A stretch of DNA of 64,000 nt, from contig NZ_MASR01000002.1 in the NCBI RefSeq assembly GCF_001758195.1, positions 124,001 through 188,000 on the forward strand, in the 5' to 3' direction. A model generated the notes under the pieces. The model made no database searches. It had not been told where the DNA came from and worked only from the letters and a program-made list of their open reading frames with translations. Below are positions 27,178 through 37,141 of this stretch, in pieces. A program made the position numbers and the translations under genes. How positions within the stretch are numbered: the first letter of the stretch is position 1; each line of letters starts with the position of its first letter. The DNA comes from Pseudohongiella acticola (GTDB lineage Bacteria; Pseudomonadota; Gammaproteobacteria; Pseudomonadales; Pseudohongiellaceae).

Positions 27178-27209
27178 AGTAGGGTCCTGTCGTGCTAAAT
27201 CCTGTGCTA

Positions 27210-27246
27210 ACTATAACATTTCCGGCTTTTTTTTACCTGTTATAGT
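27210..27246. promoter_or_regulatory. Inverted repeat between trpA and accD
   Basis: ACTATAAC (27210-27217) and GTTATAGT (27239-27246) are perfect complements separated by 21 bases, 33 bases before the accD start. Each arm contains a -10-like TATAAC or TATAGT. It could be an operator or a hairpin; nothing in the sequence decides between these. Confidence 0.4.
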
Positions 27247-27273
27247 GTTTGATATGCGTTTTCTGGCCGTAAC

Positions 27274-28107
27274 TCAGACGAACTTCTCGTCCAGGGCCTT
27301 GCGAATTGACGCGATCAGCGCGGTCTTGTCCGCCAGCATACCGGCATCACCTCCGGCTTTGCCTGCGTCAGACTCACTGAGCTCACCAATCTTCTGCACC
27401 AATGCGCTGCCGACAATGACACCATCGCTGATAGAGGCCATGGCGATCGCCGATGCGTTGTCCTTGATGCCGAAACCGACCATGATGGGCAAATCGGTCC
27501 GACTGCGCAGTGCCGACACACGTTGCTCGATTTCTCCGGTATCGCTGATAGCTGCGCCGGTGACGCCCTTCAGAGATACATAGTACAGATACCCCGAGCT
27601 TTGGTCACAGATTGCTGCGATGCGCTTGTCCGTGGTCGTCGGCGCCACCAGAAAAATGACATCAATCTCACGCGGACGGGTAAGCGCGAGCAGGCTCTCA
27701 GCCTCACTGACCGGCAGGTCCACCAATAGCAGCCCATCCACACCGGCGTCGGCTGACTGTGCGACAAAGCTGTCATAACCCAGGGTTTCAATCGGATTCA
27801 GGTAGCCCATCAGCACCACTGGCGTCCGGTCATCCTGCTGACGAAACTGCTTCATTATCGAAAACACAGTGTCCAGCCCGGCACCATTTCGTAACGCGCG
27901 CTCAGCACCCAGTTGAATCACGGCGCCATCAGATGAGGGGTCACTGAAGGGCATACCGAGTTCGATAATATCGGCGCCATCCTGCACCAGCTGGTGCATC
28001 AGGCTGACCGTGGTGCCCGTGTCCGGGTCACCGGCCACAATATAGGGAATCAGCGCTTTGCGCCCCGCCGCCTGGGCTGCGGCTATACAAGATTTAATCC
28101 GGCTCAT
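27274..28107 (-). CDS. trpA: Tryptophan synthase alpha chain
   Basis: This TIM-barrel subunit cleaves indole-3-glycerol phosphate and channels indole to TrpB. The catalytic Glu and Asp are in IIELGMPFSDPSSDGAVIQ. Other family motifs are PYIVAGDPD, VLMGYLNPI, GVDGLLLVDLP, YYVSLKGVTGA (loop 6) and PIMVGFGIKDNASA. Length is 277 residues. It follows trpB by nine bases in the trpF-trpB-trpA order. Confidence 0.97.
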   Translation of the reverse strand: MSRIKSCIAAAQAAGRKALIPYIVAGDPDTGTTVSLMHQLVQDGADIIELGMPFSDPSSDGAVIQLGAERALRNGAGLDTVFSIMKQFRQQDDRTPVVLMGYLNPIETLGYDSFVAQSADAGVDGLLLVDLPVSEAESLLALTRPREIDVIFLVAPTTTDKRIAAICDQSSGYLYYVSLKGVTGAAISDTGEIEQRVSALRSRTDLPIMVGFGIKDNASAIAMASISDGVIVGSALVQKIGELSESDAGKAGGDAGMLADKTALIASIRKALDEKFV

Positions 28108-28116
28108 CTCTTATCC

Positions 28117-29349
28117 TTAAATGGTGATGCCGTCGATATCGGCGACGGTATGGATGTCTTTGTCGCCACGCCCGGACAGGTTGACCACTATGGTCTGTTC
28201 AGGCGACATGGTGGCAGCCAGCTTGCAGGCATAGGCAATGGCATGGGCAGATTCCAGCGCCGGAATGATGCCTTCCAGACGCGTCAGCGCGCGGAATGCC
28301 TCCAGCGCTTCGGTGTCAGTGACAGAGACGTAGTTGACGCGTTTGATGTCCTTCAACCACGAGTGCTCAGGTCCAACACCGGGATAATCCAGACCCGCAG
28401 ACACGGAATGGGTTTCCACGATCTGGCCGCGCTCATCGCTCATGACATAGGTGCGGTTGCCGTGCAGAACGCCCGGCTTACCAGCCGACAGGGGCGCGGC
28501 GTGACGGCCGGTGTCAACGCCATCACCGCCAGCCTCAACGCCGTACATGGCGACATCGGTATCGCGCAGGAAGGGATGGAACAGACCAATGGCATTGGAG
28601 CCGCCACCGACACACGCTACCAGTGCATCTGGCAGTTTGCCGTATTCTTCCAGCGACTGGGCCCGGGCTTCCCGGCCAATGATGGCCTGAAAGTCCCGTA
28701 CCAGCATGGGATAGGGATGCGGTCCGGCCACGGTACCAATAATGTAGTAAGTCGAATCGACATTTGTCGCCCAGTCACGCAGCGCTTCGTTGAGCGCGTC
28801 CTTCAATGTGCGCGAACCCGAGGTCACCGGAATCACATGCGCACCCAGCAGTTTCATACGGTAAACGTTGGCGGCCTGACGCTTGACGTCCTCGGCCCCC
28901 ATGTAAACGTGGCATTCCAGACCCAGACGGGCGGCAACAGTGGCACTGGCAACGCCATGCTGACCGGCGCCGGTTTCCGCAATCAGTCGCGGCTTGCCCA
29001 TAAACTTGGCCAACAGCGCCTGGCCGATGGTGTTGTTGATCTTGTGTGCACCGGTGTGATTGAGGTCTTCGCGTTTCAGAATGATTCTGGCACCGCCGTA
29101 TTTTGCGGTGAGACGCTCGGCCAGGTACAACGGCGACGGTCGACCAACATAGTGCTTCATGTCGCGATCGTACTCTTGCCAGAAGGCGGGATCTTTGGAC
29201 AGCTTGCGATAGACCTGATCCAGCTCTTCCACCGCTGCCATCAGGGTTTCGCCAACAAATATCCCGCCATAGCGGCCAAAATGGCCGGCCAGGTCGGGGC
29301 CGCTGAACTGATCCTGTTCCGTTGTTGCTACTGACTCAGAGTCGGACAC
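28117..29349 (-). CDS. trpB: Tryptophan synthase beta chain
   Basis: This PLP enzyme condenses indole with serine. The PLP lysine is in [16 protein letters not shown]. Also present are [63 protein letters not shown] and the C-terminal NLSGRGDKD. It is 410 residues, the TrpB1 form that pairs with TrpA. It starts inside the trpF 3' end (14-base overlap), so translation is likely coupled. Confidence 0.98.
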   Translation of the reverse strand: MSDSESVATTEQDQFSGPDLAGHFGRYGGIFVGETLMAAVEELDQVYRKLSKDPAFWQEYDRDMKHYVGRPSPLYLAERLTAKYGGARIILKREDLNHTGAHKINNTIGQALLAKFMGKPRLIAETGAGQHGVASATVAARLGLECHVYMGAEDVKRQAANVYRMKLLGAHVIPVTSGSRTLKDALNEALRDWATNVDSTYYIIGTVAGPHPYPMLVRDFQAIIGREARAQSLEEYGKLPDALVACVGGGSNAIGLFHPFLRDTDVAMYGVEAGGDGVDTGRHAAPLSAGKPGVLHGNRTYVMSDERGQIVETHSVSAGLDYPGVGPEHSWLKDIKRVNYVSVTDTEALEAFRALTRLEGIIPALESAHAIAYACKLAATMSPEQTIVVNLSGRGDKDIHTVADIDGITI

Positions 29350-29974
29350 GATTTACCTCGTTAAAAAATGCCTGTAAACGATGCCGGTCTTTGATACCCG
29401 GCTCTCTTTCCACCCCACTGCTCAGGTCCAGCGCCCAGGGGTGTACTTCCTTGATGGCTCTGGCTGCATTCTCTTGCGTCAGGCCACCTGCCAGCACAAT
29501 CGGCAGCGGACTGCGATCGACACAATGGCGGGCCACCGTCCAGTCAAAACTCTTGCCGGTGCCGCCGGCCTGATGTGGATCAAAGGTATCCAGCAAAACT
29601 GCCGACGCCTGCCGGTATTTTTTGATATCAGGCAATGGGTCAGCGCCAGATCGCACACGAACCGCCTTCATATAGGGCACCGCAAATGAGTGGCAAAACT
29701 CCGGGGTTTCATCGCCGTGAAACTGGAGGCAGTCCAGACGCAGGTGATCGAGCACTTCGTCCACCTGATTACGCTCCGGATTAACAAACAGACCGACCAC
29801 ACTGACAAAAGCTGGCACCACGGCGCGAATCTGCTGTGCCTGCGACAGGCTCAAGCCCCGGGAACTGTTGGCATAAAACACCAGACCCAGTGCATCCGCG
29901 CCCAGCTCGGCCGCCAGCAGCGCATCCTCGGGGCGGGTAATACCGCAGATTTTTACACGGGTACGTTGTTGCAC
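29336..29974 (-). CDS. trpF: Phosphoribosylanthranilate isomerase
   Basis: This monofunctional TIM-barrel isomerase performs the third step of tryptophan synthesis. The signature [19 protein letters not shown] holds the catalytic Cys, and the catalytic Asp is in [30 protein letters not shown] and [15 protein letters not shown] form the phosphate site. Length is 212 residues. It is first of trpF-trpB-trpA. The other trp genes (trpE, trpG, trpD, trpC) are not in this window, so the pathway is split as in pseudomonads. Confidence 0.97.
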   Translation of the reverse strand: MQQRTRVKICGITRPEDALLAAELGADALGLVFYANSSRGLSLSQAQQIRAVVPAFVSVVGLFVNPERNQVDEVLDHLRLDCLQFHGDETPEFCHSFAVPYMKAVRVRSGADPLPDIKKYRQASAVLLDTFDPHQAGGTGKSFDWTVARHCVDRSPLPIVLAGGLTQENAARAIKEVHPWALDLSSGVEREPGIKDRHRLQAFFNEVNRVRL

Positions 29975-30117
29975 CGGGTCTCCTTTAGCAGCCAGTTGTC
30001 CGCAAAAACCTCAATTAACAGGCCATGCCCGAATCGACATGACACATAAGGCGGGGAATTTTACCAGAGATCGCCGCAGGCTGCTTATACAAAGCACGTC
30101 CGGGTTTCGCTTTCTGC

Positions 30118-30918
30118 TTACAGGAAACAGGGTCCCAGCGGCAGCACTGGCAAACCAAAACGCTCCGGATAGGCGACATTGACCAGATACAGGCCATCAG
30201 GTTTTGCCGTTACCGCGTTCTGTCTGCGATCCCGCGTCGCCAGCACCTGTCGAATCCAGTCCGGCGGCCGTCTGCCGGCGCCCACTTCCAGCAATGCACC
30301 GACGATGTTGCGCACCATATGCAACAAAAACGCATTGGCTTCGACTTCCACAACAATAAACCGCCGCTGGCGACTGACGCTGAGTTCATTGATGCAGCGC
30401 ATCGGCGTTCGCGACTGACAGCCGGCGGCACGAAACGCACTGAAATCATTCTCTCCCAGCAAATGCTGAGCGGCCTCATGCATTCGGATGACGTCCAGCT
30501 CGTCTTTGACGTGGGTCAGTTGCTGATACAGGGCCGCAGGCCTGACTGCGCCAGTGTAGATGACATAGCGGTAACGACGGCTTAACGCGGAATGACGGGC
30601 ATGAAAATCATCGCTAACGGTCCGTGCCCATTGCACCCTGACCTGTGGCGGCAGGTGGCTGTTGGTGCCCTGAATCCAGGCTTTTTCCCCTCGCTCCGCC
30701 GTCGATTCGAAGTGCACGACCTGGCCGGTTCCATGCACACCGGTGTCAGTGCGACCGGCGCAGTTGACGGTGACCGTCTGGTCGGCGATCTGCGATAGCG
30801 CGTGTTCCAGTGCCTGCTGCACGGTGGCAATAACAGGTGCTGACTGTCGCTGCCAGCCATGAAAGGCGGCACCATTGTATTCAACGCCCAGGGCTGTACG
30901 AGTCGTGTTTGCGGTCAT
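30118..30918 (-). CDS. truA: tRNA pseudouridine synthase A
   Basis: This enzyme makes pseudouridine at positions 38-40 of the tRNA anticodon arm. The catalytic Asp is in NCAGRTDTGVHGTGQVVHFES. The N terminus TALGVEYNGAAFHGWQRQ and the C-terminal FLLHMVRNIVGALLEVGAGRR are diagnostic. Length is 266 residues. It lies between fimV (22 bases upstream) and trpF; the 143-base gap after it shows no gene. The fimV-truA-trpF order matches what I recall for Pseudomonas. Confidence 0.97.
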   Translation of the reverse strand: MTANTTRTALGVEYNGAAFHGWQRQSAPVIATVQQALEHALSQIADQTVTVNCAGRTDTGVHGTGQVVHFESTAERGEKAWIQGTNSHLPPQVRVQWARTVSDDFHARHSALSRRYRYVIYTGAVRPAALYQQLTHVKDELDVIRMHEAAQHLLGENDFSAFRAAGCQSRTPMRCINELSVSRQRRFIVVEVEANAFLLHMVRNIVGALLEVGAGRRPPDWIRQVLATRDRRQNAVTAKPDGLYLVNVAYPERFGLPVLPLGPCFL

Positions 30919-30939
30919 GGTGGTCTGTCTGGCGTGATA

Positions 30940-33621
30940 TCAGAGCCGTTCCAGCAGCGATTCAGCATCGCGGCGCTGGGCTTCAGTGCCCTCTTTCACG
31001 ACTTCAGCCAGTATTTCACGGGCACCGGCGCTGTCCCCCATGTCGATGTAGGCACGCGCCAGATCCAGTTTGGTGGCGGCTTCATCACTGTCAGACAGGA
31101 AGGCAAAGTCTTCCTCGTCGTCTTCGTCATCATCGAAAGAGTCTTCATTGGAAATAAAGGCCAGATCATCAAAGTCGTCTTCGATTTTATCGGCTGGGTT
31201 GTCCTTTTCATCCTGATCAGCCTCATCAACCTGGCCAACCTCACCAACCTGTCCAGCCTCATCAACCTCTGCATCGTCGTCTGCTTCCTGAATGACGGTG
31301 CTGGTCGGTTCGGGCTCGAGTTCGGGTTCCAGCTCTGGTTCAGGCTCTGGCTCTGGCTCTGGCTCGGCAGCAGGCGTATCGGTCTGGTCTGCCGCTTCGT
31401 CGTAAATCTCGTACTCGGCATCATCGGTGACGACCTGAGTGTCAGCGGGCTCAGGAGTTTCAGGTGTCACTGGCGCGGCATCGGGCCAGCCCTGCTCGTC
31501 GTTGTCTTCCGCTGCAGGAGTAACGGCCGTGGCATCTGGCCAACTCAGATCGTCATCATCATCCAGCACGTCTTCTGTTTCAGCGGACACTTCTTCAGCG
31601 GCAGCTGTGTCAGCCCCGGCATCGACAGAACCATCGGCGCTGCTTTCCTGAAGATTAATGTCATCATCTGCGTCGTCAACATCGTCCAGATCAAGATCAG
31701 CATCACCCCAGTCCGGTCCGTCGTCCGTCTCGTCACCGTTTTCGGCAGGCTCATCCGTATCGGGTTCGGCGTCAGGATCGCTCTCCAGGGTATCGTCCAG
31801 GGCAAACTCATCATCAAACGTGGTGTTTGAGTCAAATGCCATGCCTTCCGGCGAAACATCGTCGGCTGAGCTTTCCTCCGAGTCTTCGTTTTCAAGACCG
31901 CCATCAGCGCCGTAAGTGACACTGTCAACGGCTTCCAGCGAATCATCGCTGTCTGCTTCAGACTTGCCATCGCCGGACGCGTCATCTGCATCATCTGCTG
32001 CAGTGTCTTTGTCTGACTCGCCGTCCTCTTCTTCAGCGGCTGCTGCCGCAGCGGCGACACCCGAGAACAGAAGCTCGTCGTCATTGTCTTCGCCCAACGG
32101 CATGTCGTCATTCTCGCGCTGCGCTCTCTGTTCATCCGTTGAGGCAGCACGGTTACGGCGTATCAATACCAGCACCAGAAGCAACACCAGGACGGCAACA
32201 GCGGCCAACAACGCCCAGGTATTATTGAGCATCATATTGATGAAACGCTCCACGGGCCCGGCATCCGGGGCCATGGTAATGGTGGTGGTCTGCTCCGAAT
32301 CGGTATCGGTGTCAGCGGCGGCGGCAGGTTCGGCCTCGGCCAGCTGCGTCTGCAGCTGCGCCAGTTCGAGATCGCGCAAGCGGATAATTTCCTGCGCCGA
32401 GCTAATCTGCTGCTGCAGCATGGCCAGTCTTGAATTAAGTTCGGTATTTTCCAGGTCCAGACGATCCAGCTCTTCCTCGCGCTGCGCCATGCTGTCTTCC
32501 AGCGCTTCGAGCTGTTCGTCATTGCGTGCGATCTGCTGTGCTGACGATTGTGCGCTGGCAGCCGACGCTGACGCATCAACAGGTTCATCCGAGTCATCGT
32601 CGGCAGTGACTACCCGCAACTGACCCTGCGCCGCACCTGATGTCGCTGCGCCCGGTCGCTCGGTTACCGGTTCGGAACCAACGGGCGTGGTGCCTCGCTG
32701 CTGGAAGGCAAGGTTCTGGCGAGTGACCTCGGCAATGGCTTCAGTCGCAGCCAGCCGACGAATTTCGCTCAGCTCCGGCACCCGCAACACTTCGCCCCGC
32801 TTAACACGGTTGATGTTATTACCCAGAAAGGCATCGGGATTGAGTCGCTGCAACGCAAGCATGGTTTGCTGGACACTGACCGAATCATCCGGTCTGGCCC
32901 TCAGTGCCAACTGCCAGAGCGTATCGCCGGCGTTCACGGTGAGCGTGCTGGCATTGGCCAGATCATCCGCGCTGGCCATCGGCGCCGTCTGAGCCGGTTG
33001 GCTCTGGCCCTGATCAGTGGCAGGCGCAACATTGGTGGCGCTGCCAGCAGTGTTCGTGTCTGTGCTGTCTTCAGCCGCAGCGACAGTCGCTGTTGCCGGC
33101 GCTGCATTGTCAGCCTCGGTTTCGGGGGAATCCGCATCTGAGTCAGTCGCAGTATCAGCATCGTCGACTAACGGTTCAAAGACCGACTGCGTCGGCGCCG
33201 CTGTCACTTGCTGATTGCTCTGTGCGCTGAAAGCCGGTGATTCCAGCCGCAAGGTATACTCGGTCAGCACCCGGCCCGCTGGCCAGCGTGTGTCCAGCAC
33301 CAGGCTGAGAAAGGGTTCATCAATAGAGATCGGGCTGCTGAGTCGCAGAATCGGTGCACCATCAACAAAGGCGACGCTGATAGTGAGGTTGTCCAGCGCA
33401 GCGATGCGCTCAACATCAAAACGTTGAAAGTCGGCAGCGGACGCTACCATGGCAGAAATATCAGAGACGGACAGACCCTCGCTGTCCAGCAACTCGATGC
33501 TGGCCTGCAGAGGTTCACCGGCTGACGACTCCAGGGTGATGTCACCCAGGCTGAGTGCATGAATCTGCGACGCTGCCAACAGCAGCAAAGCAGAGAAGAT
33601 CGGCATCAGCCTTTTAACCAT
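30940..33621 (-). CDS. fimV: FimV/HubP-type polar peptidoglycan-binding protein
   Basis: This 893-residue protein has the FimV plan. A signal peptide (MVKRLMPIFSALLLLAASQIHA) precedes the conserved N-terminal FimV region (LSLGDITLESSAGEPLQASIELL). A LysM domain (about 225-290, NAGDTLWQLALRARPDDSV) binds peptidoglycan. A coiled coil (about 364-433) and a transmembrane helix (about 467-485, TWALLAAVAVLVLLLVLVLI) follow. The cytoplasmic tail is very acidic with Glu-Pro repeats (EPEPEPEPELEPELEPEP) and a short C-terminal FimV motif (LDLARAYIDMGDSAGAREIL...EAQRRDAESLLERL). FimV organises the cell pole, type IV pili and related machinery in Pseudomonas and Vibrio. Confidence 0.93.
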   Translation of the reverse strand: MVKRLMPIFSALLLLAASQIHALSLGDITLESSAGEPLQASIELLDSEGLSVSDISAMVASAADFQRFDVERIAALDNLTISVAFVDGAPILRLSSPISIDEPFLSLVLDTRWPAGRVLTEYTLRLESPAFSAQSNQQVTAAPTQSVFEPLVDDADTATDSDADSPETEADNAAPATATVAAAEDSTDTNTAGSATNVAPATDQGQSQPAQTAPMASADDLANASTLTVNAGDTLWQLALRARPDDSVSVQQTMLALQRLNPDAFLGNNINRVKRGEVLRVPELSEIRRLAATEAIAEVTRQNLAFQQRGTTPVGSEPVTERPGAATSGAAQGQLRVVTADDDSDEPVDASASAASAQSSAQQIARNDEQLEALEDSMAQREEELDRLDLENTELNSRLAMLQQQISSAQEIIRLRDLELAQLQTQLAEAEPAAAADTDTDSEQTTTITMAPDAGPVERFINMMLNNTWALLAAVAVLVLLLVLVLIRRNRAASTDEQRAQRENDDMPLGEDNDDELLFSGVAAAAAAAEEEDGESDKDTAADDADDASGDGKSEADSDDSLEAVDSVTYGADGGLENEDSEESSADDVSPEGMAFDSNTTFDDEFALDDTLESDPDAEPDTDEPAENGDETDDGPDWGDADLDLDDVDDADDDINLQESSADGSVDAGADTAAAEEVSAETEDVLDDDDDLSWPDATAVTPAAEDNDEQGWPDAAPVTPETPEPADTQVVTDDAEYEIYDEAADQTDTPAAEPEPEPEPEPELEPELEPEPTSTVIQEADDDAEVDEAGQVGEVGQVDEADQDEKDNPADKIEDDFDDLAFISNEDSFDDDEDDEEDFAFLSDSDEAATKLDLARAYIDMGDSAGAREILAEVVKEGTEAQRRDAESLLERL

Positions 33622-33637
33622 ACTTATTTCCTTAGGC

Positions 33638-33775
33638 GCTCTGGGCAGTTTTCCGTCATCCGGCTCTGGCTATTCCGCCCGCTCTGGGCAGTGTTCCTTC
33701 GTCCGGTTCAGCTCTGGGCAGCTTTCCCTTGCCAGCTCTGGCTGTTTAGCTTTAGCCGGTTCGGCGCTCAGGCAG
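33638..33775 (-). repeat. Degenerate repeat array in the fimV leader
   Basis: Six copies of a GCTCTGG(G)CAG-like motif begin at 33638, 33663, 33681, 33711, 33735 and 33766 (18-31 bases apart), alternating a full form (GCTCTGGGCAG) and a shorter one (GCTCTGGC). On the fimV sense strand they read CTGCCCAGAGC. They fill most of the 198-base gap between asd and fimV and end 17 bases before the fimV start. No gene is seen in the gap. Confidence 0.7.
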
Positions 33776-33778
33776 TCA

Positions 33779-33815
33779 TTGCGAGAGCCGGGAAATCATG
33801 CCCCGACCCTCGCAA
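33779..33815 (-). terminator. Stem-loop after asd
   Basis: On the minus strand TTGCGAG pairs with CTCGCAA and an inner CGGG with CCCG, just after the asd stop. No T-run follows, so termination is uncertain; it may be a processing or stability hairpin. Confidence 0.4.
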
Positions 33816-33819
33816 GTAT

Positions 33820-34839
33820 TCATGATAAGTAGTCTTTTATCAACACTTCGGCAATCTGGATAGAGTTCAGCGCCGCGCCTTTGCGCACGTTGTCACCCAC
33901 AATCCACATATCGATGCCGTTGGCATGAGAAATATCCTTGCGGATACGACCGACCAGAACCTCATCCTTGCCGGCTGAATCGCTCACGGCGGTGGGATAA
34001 CCACCGTCCTTGCGCTCATCGACCACTTTGACACCGGGAGCCTTACTGAGCAACTCGCGCACCTCTTCCGCACTGATGGGCGTCCGGGTTTCCAGATGCA
34101 CCGCTTCCGAGTGTGAAAAGAACACGGGTACCCGAACACAGGTAGCGTTGACTTCGATGCTTTCGTCCAGGATTTTTTTGGTTTCCCAGGACATTTTCAT
34201 CTCTTCCTTGGTGTAACCATTATCAAGGAAAACATCAATATGCGGCAGTGCGTTAAACGCAATCTGCTTCGGATAAACACTGCATTCGGCTTCTTTGCCA
34301 TTGAGCAGCGCTGCCGTCTGTGCCGCCAACTCCTCGATAGCCTCTTTGCCAGTGCCTGACACGGCCTGATAAGTCGACACATTAATGCGGGTGATACCCA
34401 CCTTGTCGTGAATCGGCTTCAGTGCCACCAGCATCTGAATGGTGGAGCAGTTGGGGTTGGCAATGATATTGCGGTTGGTGTACTGCGCAATCGCCTGCGG
34501 ATTGACCTCTGGCACGACCAGCGGAATGTCTTCATCCCGGCGGAAATGCGAGGTGTTGTCGATGACCACACAACCTGCTTTACCGGCTTTTTCGGCATAC
34601 ATTTCGGAAATGCTGCCACCGGCTGAAAACAGACCAATCTCAGCCTGGCTGAAGTCAAAGTCGGCCAGGTTCTGCACGGTGACCGGTTTGCCACGGAACA
34701 TCACGGTGCTGCCGGCAGAGCGTTCACTGGCCAGCGGGAATAGTTCGCCCACCGGAAAGTTTCGCTCTTCCAGAATACTGATCAGCGTCTCGCCTACTGC
34801 GCCTGTTGCACCAACAACCGCTACATTATAAGTCTTCAT
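33820..34839 (-). CDS. asd: Aspartate-semialdehyde dehydrogenase
   Basis: This enzyme reduces aspartyl phosphate to the semialdehyde, the branch point to lysine, threonine, methionine and cell wall precursors. The NADP-binding start is VAVVGATGAVGETLI. The catalytic Cys is in ANPNCSTIQM and the active-site His region is RVPVFFSHSEAVHLET. Length is 339 residues from the ATG at 34839, chosen because AAGGAG sits seven bases upstream; an upstream TTG-type start adds eight residues. It lies 87 bases after leuD. In Pseudomonas leuB lies between them; here it does not. Confidence 0.96.
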   Translation of the reverse strand: MKTYNVAVVGATGAVGETLISILEERNFPVGELFPLASERSAGSTVMFRGKPVTVQNLADFDFSQAEIGLFSAGGSISEMYAEKAGKAGCVVIDNTSHFRRDEDIPLVVPEVNPQAIAQYTNRNIIANPNCSTIQMLVALKPIHDKVGITRINVSTYQAVSGTGKEAIEELAAQTAALLNGKEAECSVYPKQIAFNALPHIDVFLDNGYTKEEMKMSWETKKILDESIEVNATCVRVPVFFSHSEAVHLETRTPISAEEVRELLSKAPGVKVVDERKDGGYPTAVSDSAGKDEVLVGRIRKDISHANGIDMWIVGDNVRKGAALNSIQIAEVLIKDYLS

Positions 34840-34926
34840 TAAAATCTCCTTTTTAAAGCCCATGGGACCTTATCCAAAGCACGTCATTGCGCCCGGTGGT
34901 CGCTCAACATCCAGCTGCCCGCAGGC

Positions 34927-35574
34927 TTAAGCTGGTTTGTTGAAATACCATGGTGATTTTTCCCGCCACTGGGATTCGAAACCGTTAATGGCTTCGGCGT
35001 CTTCCAGGGTCAGGCCGATATCGTCCAGACCGTTCAGCAGGCAATGCTTGCGGAACGCGTCCACCTCAAAACTGATGGTGCTGCCGTCAGGTCGGGTGAT
35101 GGATTGCGCCGGCAGGTCCACAGTTAATGTGTAACCTTCGGCGGCATTTACCTCTTTAAAGAGATCATCAACAATTTTCTTATCTAAAACAATTGGTAAT
35201 ATTCCATTCTTAAAACAATTGTTAAAGAATATATCAGCAAAACTGGGTGCTATCAGCACCCGAAAGCCGTAGTCGTCCAGCGCCCAGGGCGCGTGCTCAC
35301 GACTGGATCCGCAACCAAAGTTGTCACGTGCCAGCAGCACCGTGGCACCCTTGTAACGAGCCTGGTTGAGAACAAACTCCGGGTTGACCGGACGCTGGCT
35401 GTTGTCGGCATCAGGCTCACCTTTGTCGAGGTAGCGGTGCTCATCAAACAGATTGACACCAAAGCCACTGCGCTTGATCGACTTCAGAAACTGCTTCGGG
35501 ATTATAAAATCCGTATCAACATTGGCGCGATCCAGCGGTAACGCAACACCAGTATGTACACTAAATTTTTTCAT
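34927..35574 (-). CDS. leuD: 3-isopropylmalate dehydratase small subunit
   Basis: This is the swivelling-domain subunit of isopropylmalate isomerase in leucine synthesis, which works with LeuC. The family signatures are [32 protein letters not shown] and [21 protein letters not shown]. Length is 215 residues. An internal segment of about 85 bases (35155-35240) is roughly a quarter G+C, against well over half around it, although it encodes a well conserved part of the protein. It is transcribed after leuC, with a 36-base gap. Confidence 0.96.
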   Translation of the reverse strand: MKKFSVHTGVALPLDRANVDTDFIIPKQFLKSIKRSGFGVNLFDEHRYLDKGEPDADNSQRPVNPEFVLNQARYKGATVLLARDNFGCGSSREHAPWALDDYGFRVLIAPSFADIFFNNCFKNGILPIVLDKKIVDDLFKEVNAAEGYTLTVDLPAQSITRPDGSTISFEVDAFRKHCLLNGLDDIGLTLEDAEAINGFESQWREKSPWYFNKPA

Positions 35575-35610
35575 ATCTATGGTCTCGAATTCGGTTACTG
35601 TTCAGCGCGC

Positions 35611-37053
35611 TCAGTGGGGTCGTTCAGAGTCGAGCAGGATATCGCGCACATCAACAAAATGCCCATGAATGGCGGCAGCTGCGGCCATGGCCGGGCTCAC
35701 CAGGTGGGTACGCCCACCAAAACCCTGACGACCCTCGAAGTTGCGGTTGGACGTTGACGCGCAATGTTTACCCGCAGGCAATTGATCGGCGTTCATTGCC
35801 AGGCACATGGAACAGCCCGGTTCGCGCCATTCCAGGCCCGCTTCCAGGAAAATCTTGTCCAGACCTTCTGCTTCCGCCTGCTTCTTGACCAGCCCGGACC
35901 CCGGCACCACCAATGCCAGCTCAATGCTGCTGGCGACCTTGCGCCCTTTCACTACGGCTGCTGCAGCACGCAGATCTTCAATGCGGGAGTTGGTGCAGGA
36001 ACCAATGAACACCACATCGAGTTTGATGTCCCGGATGGCCGTACCCGGTTTCAGCCCCATGTATTTGAGGGCCTGCCGGATGTTGTCAGCGCGGCCGCTG
36101 TCGCTCTCCAGCTCTGGATCGGGCACATTGCCGGTCACCGGAGCGACCATTTCCGGGGACGTACCCCAGGTCACCTGTGGAATGATATCGGCAGCATCAA
36201 GCACCACCACGCGATCGAAGTGCGCATCGCTGTCGCTGACCAGCTGTAACCAGGCTTTGGCTGCGTTGTCGAACATCTCGCCTTTAGGTGCAAACGGACG
36301 GCCCTTGATGTAATCCACGGTGGTCTGATCAACCGCTATCAGACCGGCCCGGGCACCTGCCTCGATGGCCATGTTGCAGATGGTCATGCGACCTTCCATG
36401 CTCAATGACTGTACCGCCTCGCCACCAAACTCGATGGTGTAACCGGTGCCGCCAGCGGTGCCAATTTCACCAATAATGGCCAGCACGATGTCTTTGGCAG
36501 TCACGCCCGGATTCAGCTTGCCATCCACCCGGATCAGCATGTTTTTCATCTTGCGCTGAATCAGGCACTGCGTTGCCATCACGTGCTCAACTTCCGATGT
36601 GCCAATGCCGTGCGCCAGTGCACCCAGCGCACCGTGTGTGGAGGTATGGGAATCGCCACACACAATGGTCATACCCGGCAGTGTTGCACCCTGCTCTGGC
36701 CCCACCACGTGCACAATACCCTGACGCTCATCGTTCATGTCCAGTTCAAGAATGCCAAATTCACGACAGTTGTCATCCAGGGTTCGCACCTGAATGCGCG
36801 ATACCGGGTCCATGATGCCTTCCAGACCGCGACTGCGCTCACTCTTGGTAGTCGGAATGTTGTGATCCGGCGTGGCCAGGTTGGCGTCCGCACGCCAGGG
36901 CTTGCGCCCGGTCAGGCGCAACCCTTCAAAGGCCTGGGGCGAGGTCACTTCGTGGATCAACTGGCGATCGATATAGATCAACGCCGTGCCATCGTCCCGC
37001 TGCTTCACCAGGTGAGAGTCCCAGAGTTTGTCGTACAAGGTTTTTCCAGCCAT
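35611..37053 (-). CDS. leuC: 3-isopropylmalate dehydratase large subunit
   Basis: This aconitase-family subunit carries the 4Fe-4S cluster that interconverts isopropylmalates. Cluster cysteines are in [16 protein letters not shown] and [38 protein letters not shown] and [21 protein letters not shown] are typical. The ATG at 37053 gives the usual [16 protein letters not shown] start and 480 residues; the 11 upstream residues are not conserved. It starts the leuC-leuD-asd run. No LysR-type regulator gene lies upstream; aroC follows in the same orientation beyond an AT-rich 88-base gap. Confidence 0.96.
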   Translation of the reverse strand: MAGKTLYDKLWDSHLVKQRDDGTALIYIDRQLIHEVTSPQAFEGLRLTGRKPWRADANLATPDHNIPTTKSERSRGLEGIMDPVSRIQVRTLDDNCREFGILELDMNDERQGIVHVVGPEQGATLPGMTIVCGDSHTSTHGALGALAHGIGTSEVEHVMATQCLIQRKMKNMLIRVDGKLNPGVTAKDIVLAIIGEIGTAGGTGYTIEFGGEAVQSLSMEGRMTICNMAIEAGARAGLIAVDQTTVDYIKGRPFAPKGEMFDNAAKAWLQLVSDSDAHFDRVVVLDAADIIPQVTWGTSPEMVAPVTGNVPDPELESDSGRADNIRQALKYMGLKPGTAIRDIKLDVVFIGSCTNSRIEDLRAAAAVVKGRKVASSIELALVVPGSGLVKKQAEAEGLDKIFLEAGLEWREPGCSMCLAMNADQLPAGKHCASTSNRNFEGRQGFGGRTHLVSPAMAAAAAIHGHFVDVRDILLDSERPH

Positions 37054-37141
37054 GAATAGTTCCCGATTTAACCTGTCAAAAATCAATGTCTATATGTATG
37101 CATTTCCAGCTATAAATAGTTTATCTATCTTAATGATCTTT

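Noticed and set aside
27994-29334. 446-codon plus-strand frame over trpB
   Set aside because: Complement of a complete TrpB with all catalytic motifs. The frame shows no domain.
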